In this document: positions 58,243 through 64,000 of the stretch, in pieces
Position numbering within the stretch: position 1 is the first letter of the stretch
Layout: every line of letters starts with the position of its first letter
Assembly: GCA_032718475.1 (NCBI GenBank)
Contig: JAUCBJ010008811.1
Location: 1-64,000 of the forward strand
Length of the DNA: 64,000 nucleotides
From: Nemertoderma westbladi
Lineage: Eukaryota > Xenacoelomorpha > Nemertodermatida > Nemertodermatidae
Direction: 5' to 3'
Made by a program: the position numbers and the translations under genes
The notes under the pieces: model-generated
The model's database searches: none
What the model was told of the DNA's origin: nothing
What the model saw: the letters and a program-made list of their open reading frames with translations, nothing else

Positions 58243-59500
58243 TGGTATTGGAAAAAGAAAATTGCTCGATTAGGAATAATAAGAAGGAAAATCAAATCAC
58301 ATTGATGTTATAAATGTTTGCAACAATATATTATTTATAATAATAAATGTATTATGTATAACAATCTTGAAGAAAATATAATATTATGTATAACAATAAA
58401 TGTATTATAACTTTAAATAAAAAGTAAAATGGTCAATAATATTTTTGTAAGTAAAGTTCAAAGCGATGGATGGGGGTTTATAAGGGAAAGGGTAACCAAT
58501 GAAAATAAAAGTGAAGCTTGTGGGAACCAATAGAAATAAAAAAGAGAGAGAGAGAGATGTGCTATTGGATTGAGCGAATAATAAACACATTTCATTGGGT
58601 TCATTAAATGTAAAACATTAGTTAGGATGGGAAATGGGGTGAATTGAGAAGCGGGGAGTGCGCCGGAGAAAAGTGTATGTAATGAATGGGCTGCTGCGTC
58701 AGAATGGGTATGTTAATTAATGTTACACTAGAGTATCTGAACAAATATTTTAGGCATGGTATGGCAAGCGTGAGGGGTTATGCATTACTTCAAACAAAAA
58801 ACTACAGTAACTAGTATAGAGAAGGTTGGGGGTTAATTTGACACATGGTGTTTGGGTACTGGCTTTGTCGTTGAGCTAATACTCGGAGTGTGCGATTAGG
58901 CTCGCGGACTGCTTCGCAACACAATGCGAAAGAATGCAATCTATTGCAAGACCAGATGTTTATTCTAATTTCTCTGGCGAATTGACAATGGTTTACATGA
59001 TAACGAAGCTGGAGTTTAAATAATTTAAAATGTGTGGCAGGCCCACGTTGACATAGAGTATAACTCAACATGGGATTCCGTGGGATGCTTAATCCTTCAC
59101 GCATGAGTAGTATGGTAAACACCTGGAATAAAACAGCGTCTGCCATAGTCTACCATGTTAAAGAATTTGCCGAACGGCTCTTGCCCCGCCTACTTACTAT
59201 GATTACCATTGTTGCCCCACCCACTTACTATGGTTACCATTGTGCATATGTAACATATGTCACCACTGTGTATATGTGACATATGTGGTATAAGGCCAGT
59301 CCACAGACGGAAGTAATTTAATTAATTTGTGTCAATCGGTAGGCGTTTGACCTTGAACCGCAATAGGTAAAACCCAATATAGTAAGTGGGTTGCAGACGT
59401 TTGTTATAAAGTCTTTAACATGATAGACTATTACAGATGCAACAACTAAAAAAGGTGAATAAACACAGACTAACGGTGGCTACCAATATTGTCAAGCAAT
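58243..59500. other. AT-rich non-coding interval
   Basis: Short frames exist but none resembles a Polinton or host protein. GGTTACCATTG-containing words are repeated near 59200-59245. Confidence 0.4.
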
Positions 59501-60110
59501 AAGTTGCGGGGGGCGAGCCGCGAAGTGAGAATAAGGTATTTATAATATTATTTTAATTTGATTATTCTACCTATGGGGCGAGCCATGAAGTGAGTGATAG
59601 CATCGAAGTAAGGTTATTGTATTTATACTTATCACTACGCAACAAGTTGTGGGGCGAGCCACGAAGTGAGTATAAGGTTATAGTATTTATAATATTATTT
59701 TAATTTGATTATTCTACCTATGGGGCGAGCCATGAAGTGAGTGGTAGCATCGAAGTAAGGTTATTGTATTTATAATATTATTATTTTAATTTGATCATTT
59801 ACTTAAATCCGGCACCGCTTTATTTAAAAATTTCTCCCACCACCCACCCGCTTATCCCGCTATCACCATCCGCCCAATCTTCTTCCTCATCCTCAACATC
59901 ATTACCACCGCCACCATCACCCAACATCCCCATCATTACTTCCAACATTGAAAAAATGGGGCGAGCCATGAAGCGAGTGAAGCCTTAGCATATGGGTGCC
60001 ATTAATGAGTTGTGGGGCGAGCTACGACGAAGTAAGGTTATTGTTATATGTGGAGGGGCGAGCCATGTCCTGAGCCTTCACGCAGCACGAAGTAAGCAAA
60101 GCCTTTAGCA
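59501..60110. repeat. Interspersed repeats of GGGGCGAGCC-AYGAAGTGAG motif
   Basis: The word GGGGCGAGCC or a close variant occurs about seven times (near 59509, 59575, 59651, 59721, 59958, 60013 and 60055), usually followed by A(T/C)GAAGTGAGT. A unit of roughly 145 bp including TTTAATTTGATTATTCTACC is repeated at 59540-59680 and 59690-59800. It adjoins the Polinton-like genes. Role unknown. Confidence 0.7.
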
Positions 60111-60201
60111 TGTAGGTACTATTGTTGAATTTGTTGATTTTATTTATTAACGTTATTATATTACTTTAAATTATTATATTAATTATATTAAATTACTTAC
60201 A

Positions 60202-60483
60202 TTAATTTTCGGTTGGAGGTGGCGTATGCGTTTCACCGATCATCCGCGGTGGGCACACACACATCGGTCGCCCCCCTGCGATCGGCAAGACGATCGCCGG
60301 GCGCGCTGGGGCCAAATCATCATTATACCTGCAGTTTACCTCAATTGAGTGCATCACCCGCACCCTTTGTGCCCACATAACTCTTCTTAGATTCATCCTG
60401 TTCCATTTTTCTAAATTAAATGTTGGAGGATGATGCTCGAAGGGTTGAACAACTAACGTCGGTTTTTTGCCGCCTTCAGCCAT
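60202..60483 (-). CDS. Unknown 93-aa protein downstream of the Polinton-like genes
   Basis: Starts MAEGGKKPTLVVQPFEHHPP and is followed by a basic segment (NRMNLRRVMWAQRVRV). It is GC-richer than its surroundings and on the same strand as the capsid and protease genes. I recognise no family. It could be a small accessory protein of the element or a chance frame. Confidence 0.3.
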   Translation of the reverse strand: MAEGGKKPTLVVQPFEHHPPTFNLEKWNRMNLRRVMWAQRVRVMHSIEVNCRYNDDLAPARPAIVLPIAGGRPMCVCPPRMIGETHTPPPTEN

Positions 60484-61142
60484 TGAAATTGAAATTAATA
60501 ATTAATAAATTAAGAATAATATTAAAAATTAAAATAATAAAGTGATGCCGCTATCGTGATTCTCAATGTTATATAGCAAACTACAACAGAACTAATAACT
60601 ACTTTGGTAAGGCTAATTTTCTATGCTTCGAAATTTATAGGAAGTTTTTCAAATAAGGCTAATTATCTATGCTTCGTATATGGCTTATTTCTTCTTTTGT
60701 GAAACCGGCCACATATGTGAGTAAATTGAACCCAGAGCTTTGATTGTCATTAGAGCGTTTAATTATTGTCTAATGCGTGTAGCGTGGATAGAGATTCTGG
60801 CCTTTGTGTTAACCACATAGGTTGGGCGGCAGATGCTTGGCATATAACGGAAGAGTTGGGTCCCAATGTGCTCTATACCCAATTATTATATTATTATTCC
60901 AGTTTTACCAGCCGCCCACACGTTAAAGAGACCCCCGCGAGGTTTCTGTGATTGACGATAAAAATTAAAAACGAATAGTGCTGCGTGAAGATCCCAACCC
61001 ACGTCACTTACCGCGTCCCATATATTTATTAAAAATATTGCTATTACTATATACCCAAGAAATAAATATTTATTATTAATATTAACGCTAATAATATGTT
61101 CACACACCGCAATTGAATATACCCATAACCGAAATAAATAAA
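60484..61142. other. Gap between the unknown ORF and the protease remnant
   Basis: No supported gene. A duplicated word AAGGCTAATT(T/A)TCTATGCTTCG occurs at about 60608 and 60655. A hydrophobic 93-codon minus-strand frame at 60886-61167 overlaps the protease end and has no recognised homology. Confidence 0.4.
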
Positions 61143-61589
61143 TTATTTTATTAATGAAAGTGTCCACAGTAATAACAATAAATCATTGTACCGCAAATTA
61201 GAGGTGAATATATTCATTGCTCCAGGATTTTTCGGCACCTTGGTTAAATAATACAGGCAAAATAGACCACACTGAGTCGATTGCGGCGCTTGAAACATTT
61301 TACGATTCCAAGTATGCCTTTGGGTACCATATTTATGCAGCCAATATGATATTTTTGGTGGCGGGCGGGGCTTTACCAAACGAATCTAAATAATAAGCAA
61401 TTCTGTTAACCACGCGTACGCAAGACCAGTGTTGTCCTGGTAGGCCTATACGTTGATTATTAATAATAAATGAATAATTTTGTTTATGCTTATTTTTTTT
61501 GTGTGTATTAGGTGTAATTGGTCGATTGCGTAAACACCGATGTATTCGGGCCCCACCGGGAATTTCGCTAATTGTATAGAGTCCAACAT
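61143..61589 (-). pseudogene. Polinton/adintovirus adenain-like cysteine protease, two frameshifts
   Basis: The virion maturation protease cleaves capsid precursors in adenoviruses and, by homology, in Polintons. Reading three frames in order: a candidate start at 61589 (MLDSIQLAKFPVGPEYIGVYAI), then, after a shift between about 61450 and 61520, FIINNQRIGLPGQHW with the catalytic His. YYLDSFGKAPP carries the expected acidic position. A second shift near 61365 leads to FQAPQSTQCGLFCLYYL with the catalytic Cys, then SNLRYNDLLLL. Every landmark is present in the family order, so the gene is complete but broken by at least two indels. It lies ~95 bp downstream of the capsid gene on the same strand. 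Confidence 0.8.
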
Positions 61590-61683
61590 CTTAGCGTACG
61601 CGTATCATTAAAAGTTTAAGAGAATTTTTCTAATTCTGCAGGCGGTGTGGCTTCGCTTACTTTGTACTATGCGAGATCTTTAT

Positions 61684-62903
61684 TTATTCGGTTATTATTT
61701 CCTTGGCTTCTGAAATAGATAGAAGAGCGTCATAGCTTGCCATTAATATAACGTTAATAGTGTTAACTAGCGCATTACTAAATTTCAGAATCAAATGTCC
61801 GCTTGTATGTATACTAGGTTGAATCTCATGGCTTTGATCGCCTCCGGCGGTAAGATCAAATACGATCAAAGGAAATTGGGTACGAAACCGTTCTGGTGTT
61901 AGCGAGCAAAATACGCCGCTCAAGCTCTTGAACACGTTCATTAAACTTTCGAATTCCAACATAAAATTGTTTTCCGGAAAGTTAGGGCGATATGGATACC
62001 CGTGTATAATACGGGAGTCGATGTTTAGTTCGGCATAATTTAAACCGAAATGGTTAAAATGTAGCGGATTACTGCTTAATTCCCCGTTGAAGCTGGCGTT
62101 GGTAAGCATTCCAATCAAAATATACTTAGGTAATTTCCCTTGGATTATGTTCGATTCTGTATAACTGGACTGCCCGCCACCAATAGTGAAGGTTTTCACT
62201 TCTTGTTTTAACAAGTTATAAATAAAGTCATTTTTTTGTGACCCCAACAAATGCGCACGCATAACCTCGGCATCAATCCTGTGGCGTTTTATTTTTAAAT
62301 TAATATTCATGATTTCAACTCTTGGGTTTACCAATCCTGCGGGGGGTTCAACTTTCAAAAAAAAATTATTCGATACTCGGTCTATACGAAGTCAAATGTT
62401 AATTCCTGGCGGCAGTAATTTGTCCTGGCTTGTTAGGTCTAAAAAAATTGGGGCCACAATGAATTTAACATAATTCCCGCGAACGTCATTCTCAGTAGCG
62501 ACTGGTACCCTGCCTAGATTATTATTTGTATCTTCATAACCGCCAGCTCTTAAAATACTGCGTTTTTCGTTAGCATCTGTCAGCAGTAATGTCTGAAACG
62601 TAGACTTATAGGCGTAGAACCCATTCGAGGTTTCAACTAGCTTTTCATTTAGGTATAACGAACAATTTTCAAATAGTGACCCACCGGGGTAATTGAGATG
62701 GTGGAGGGTTGTATCGTCGTTAGCCCTATTACCATCCCACGTAATTTTATATTTAATGTGAAATTTCGAATTCTTTAAATCAGTATATATTGCCTGGCAT
62801 TCGCATCAAGAGTAGAAATCGGGTAGATATCCAAAAAATGTGAAGATGTATATTCTCGCTGATTTGTTTTACTCGAGAATAATGATAATTCTAATTTACT
62901 CAT
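61684..62903 (-). pseudogene. Polinton/adintovirus major capsid protein (double jelly-roll), one frameshift and one stop
   Basis: The major capsid (hexon-type) protein builds the icosahedral shell in virus-like Polintons. The start MSKLELSLFSSKTNQREYTS at 62903 lies 8 bp after the end of the upstream basic-protein gene. A frameshift near 62778-62785 interrupts the first jelly roll. The next frame carries the expected LNYPGGSLFENCSLYLN region and is interrupted by a single in-frame TGA at 62392-62394. The same frame then continues through 61684-62358 with the family signature (LPKYILIGMLTNASFNGEL; FPLIVFDLTAGGDQSHEI; NTINVILMASYDALLSISEA). Only two lesions over ~1.2 kb indicate a fairly recent loss, or assembly errors at homopolymers. 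Confidence 0.82.
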
Positions 62904-62910
62904 TGTTAAG

Positions 62911-63438
62911 TTACATAAAAATGTCGCGACATTTATTATTTCGCTTTTTACGTTTGCGCCCAACGTTCATACCCACACTTGGGTGTCGCCGTTTCCCGCT
63001 CCTCTTTTTTTTACTTTTCGGGTTTGTAAATTCATTGTATACCCGTTGGGCGATTTGGCGTGTCTTTGGATGAGGTTCTAACCGCGCGGCCACTTTATTT
63101 ATCAAATCATCTGCTTTACTGCGTAAAATACGTTTTCCTTCCGGTATTATGTATTTCCGCGCTACTCTTGCTGCTTTGGGGAGCGCTTTAGTTAGCACCT
63201 TTCTCCCTAACTTGCGCGCTAATATACCGAGGCCAGTTGTTAATATTCCGCGCCCACGCTGACGATTTTGGGTGTATTGCCGCCCGAATTTATTATTCTT
63301 ATTATTCCATATACCAGTAGATGGGCCAAACCCTGGGAGAATGCTTCCACCCTTAAAAACGGGTATATCACTATAATTCCCACTTCCCAGTTGGATTTGT
63401 GGGGCGCTATATAATTTAAACAAATTAGAATCTGACAT
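62911..63438 (-). CDS. Basic core/minor-capsid-like protein of the Polinton-like element
   Basis: A 175-aa intact frame directly upstream of the capsid gene. The N-terminus has FKGGSILPGFGPSTGIW, reminiscent of the RG/GxG-rich N-termini of Polinton/adintovirus minor virion proteins. The centre is a hydrophobic-basic helix-like segment (ILARKLGRKVLTKALPKAAR) and the C-terminus a strongly basic tail (PKSKKKRSGKRRHPS, GRKRKKRNNK) suited to binding DNA. By position and composition I infer a core or minor capsid protein packaged with the genome. Sequence identity to a named family is not certain. Confidence 0.6.
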   Translation of the reverse strand: MSDSNLFKLYSAPQIQLGSGNYSDIPVFKGGSILPGFGPSTGIWNNKNNKFGRQYTQNRQRGRGILTTGLGILARKLGRKVLTKALPKAARVARKYIIPEGKRILRSKADDLINKVAARLEPHPKTRQIAQRVYNEFTNPKSKKKRSGKRRHPSVGMNVGRKRKKRNNKCRDIFM

Positions 63439-63560
63439 TATTATTATGAGTATTTATTATAACGTATAATAATAATTCTTTACTACATACGTATATGTGT
63501 AATCAACAAATAATATATGTACCACATAATAATACAATATAATTAATAAATATATATGCA

Positions 63561-64000
63561 TTAATTTGATGACAACCATTTCCCATAACCAACTGCGAGT
63601 TTCATAGAACAGTAATTAAAACAAGAATCTTTATCAGAATGGTAGGCACAATTTGTTATTCCCGAATAATCATGAAAAAGACATTTGGTGTCATAATCAA
63701 TATATTTTTCGTTTATGCCGTACGTTTCTAGAAGTGTTCCATTCACATTAAATTCATTTTTTAAAATAAATAATTTCGGTATTCTGCGTATTAATATTTG
63801 AAACCCCAACTGTTTTTTTTCTTGTAACCATTCCTGTATGTACATTTTAAATGCGCTTTGGTCCATAAATCCGTAGCCAAAATTAATGTGATGCGTAATA
63901 TTGGCGAGTTGTGTGAGACGATCGTATTCGCTTAAACTTATAATTTTTGCGGGTGGACCATTAATAAACCATACGTTTTCTAATGATTTGATGGTAGTAT
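63561..64000 (-). CDS. Unknown protein, partial, upstream gene of the Polinton-like cluster
   Basis: The minus-strand frame is open from 63561 to the window edge, at least 146 codons; the methionine at 63866 is internal. It reads LENVWFINGPPAKIISLSEY and continues through GYGFMDQSAF to a C-terminal region with several Cys and His residues (CLFHDYSGITNCAYHSDKDS, then CFNYCSMKLAVGYGKWLSSN). The spacing suggests a possible zinc or disulfide module. I do not recognise the family. The orientation and 120-bp spacing place it in the same cluster as the capsid genes. Confidence 0.5.
   Translation of the reverse strand, partial: TTIKSLENVWFINGPPAKIISLSEYDRLTQLANITHHINFGYGFMDQSAFKMYIQEWLQEKKQLGFQILIRRIPKLFILKNEFNVNGTLLETYGINEKYIDYDTKCLFHDYSGITNCAYHSDKDSCFNYCSMKLAVGYGKWLSSN

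Noticed and set aside
58811-59146. 111-aa minus-strand ORF
   Set aside because: No similarity to Polinton or host proteins and no supporting context; likely a chance frame.
60886-61167. 93-aa hydrophobic minus-strand ORF
   Set aside because: It overlaps the end of the protease remnant in another frame and has no recognised family.

Overview
The window is animal nuclear DNA, dominated by repeats. Signs of an animal are an elongator tRNA-Met gene, a KRR1 gene, an APIP/MtnB gene, three-repeat gelsolin (severin-type) genes, BEL/Pao and CR1/L2/Jockey-like retroelements, DNA-transposon MITEs and a decayed Polinton/adintovirus-like element. The gelsolins most resemble the short gelsolin-like proteins known from annelids and other marine invertebrates, so I infer a spiralian or other marine invertebrate. 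The phylum cannot be fixed from this sequence. All four recognisable host genes are intronless here.

Layout. (1) 1-4072 and 18136-21884 are two inverted copies of one ~4 kb element of unknown family. The left copy carries two overlapping ORFs, the second with CCHC zinc knuckles; the right copy is decayed. (2) Between these arms lie a 541-bp MITE, a CR1-like LINE fragment, KRR1 (7108-8238), APIP (9071-9766), and two copies of a tRNA-Met module, each followed by a long array of a 21/26-bp satellite (11021-12777 and 13259-18133). (3) 22392-27242 is a BEL/Pao retrotransposon with an intact gag-protease frame but no reverse transcriptase; its 5' side abuts a third satellite array (27248-34055). 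That array is interrupted by a 5'-truncated LINE (31564-33944). (4) 34075-35997 is a pyrimidine-rich minisatellite, itself interrupted by a second LINE fragment. (5) 37906-39006 and 48045-49145 are two divergently oriented gelsolin genes. Between them are a 45-bp minisatellite (40706-43050), a fold-back structure containing a tRNA-derived SINE head, and a piggyBac-type MITE (45968-46636). (6) 49604-55594 is about 120 copies of a 50-bp satellite. (7) 55738-58225 is a truncated protein-primed-type DNA polymerase B gene enclosed exactly by a ~125-bp inverted repeat. (8) 60202-64000 is the morphogenesis side of a Polinton/adintovirus-like element on the minus strand: an unknown ORF running off the window, a basic core-like protein, a double-jelly-roll major capsid protein with one frameshift and one stop, and an adenain-like cysteine protease with two frameshifts.

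Host genes act in separate pathways: ribosome small-subunit assembly (KRR1), methionine salvage (APIP), actin severing and capping (gelsolins), and translation (tRNA-Met). The rest is selfish or structural DNA, with nested insertions that allow relative dating. The strongest leads for something undescribed are the exactly bounded PolB fragment, the 16-bp-core satellite built from interchangeable 5-bp linkers and coupled to tRNA-Met, two miniature palindromic insertions with clean target-site duplications (40 and 62 bp), and the paired zinc-knuckle element.
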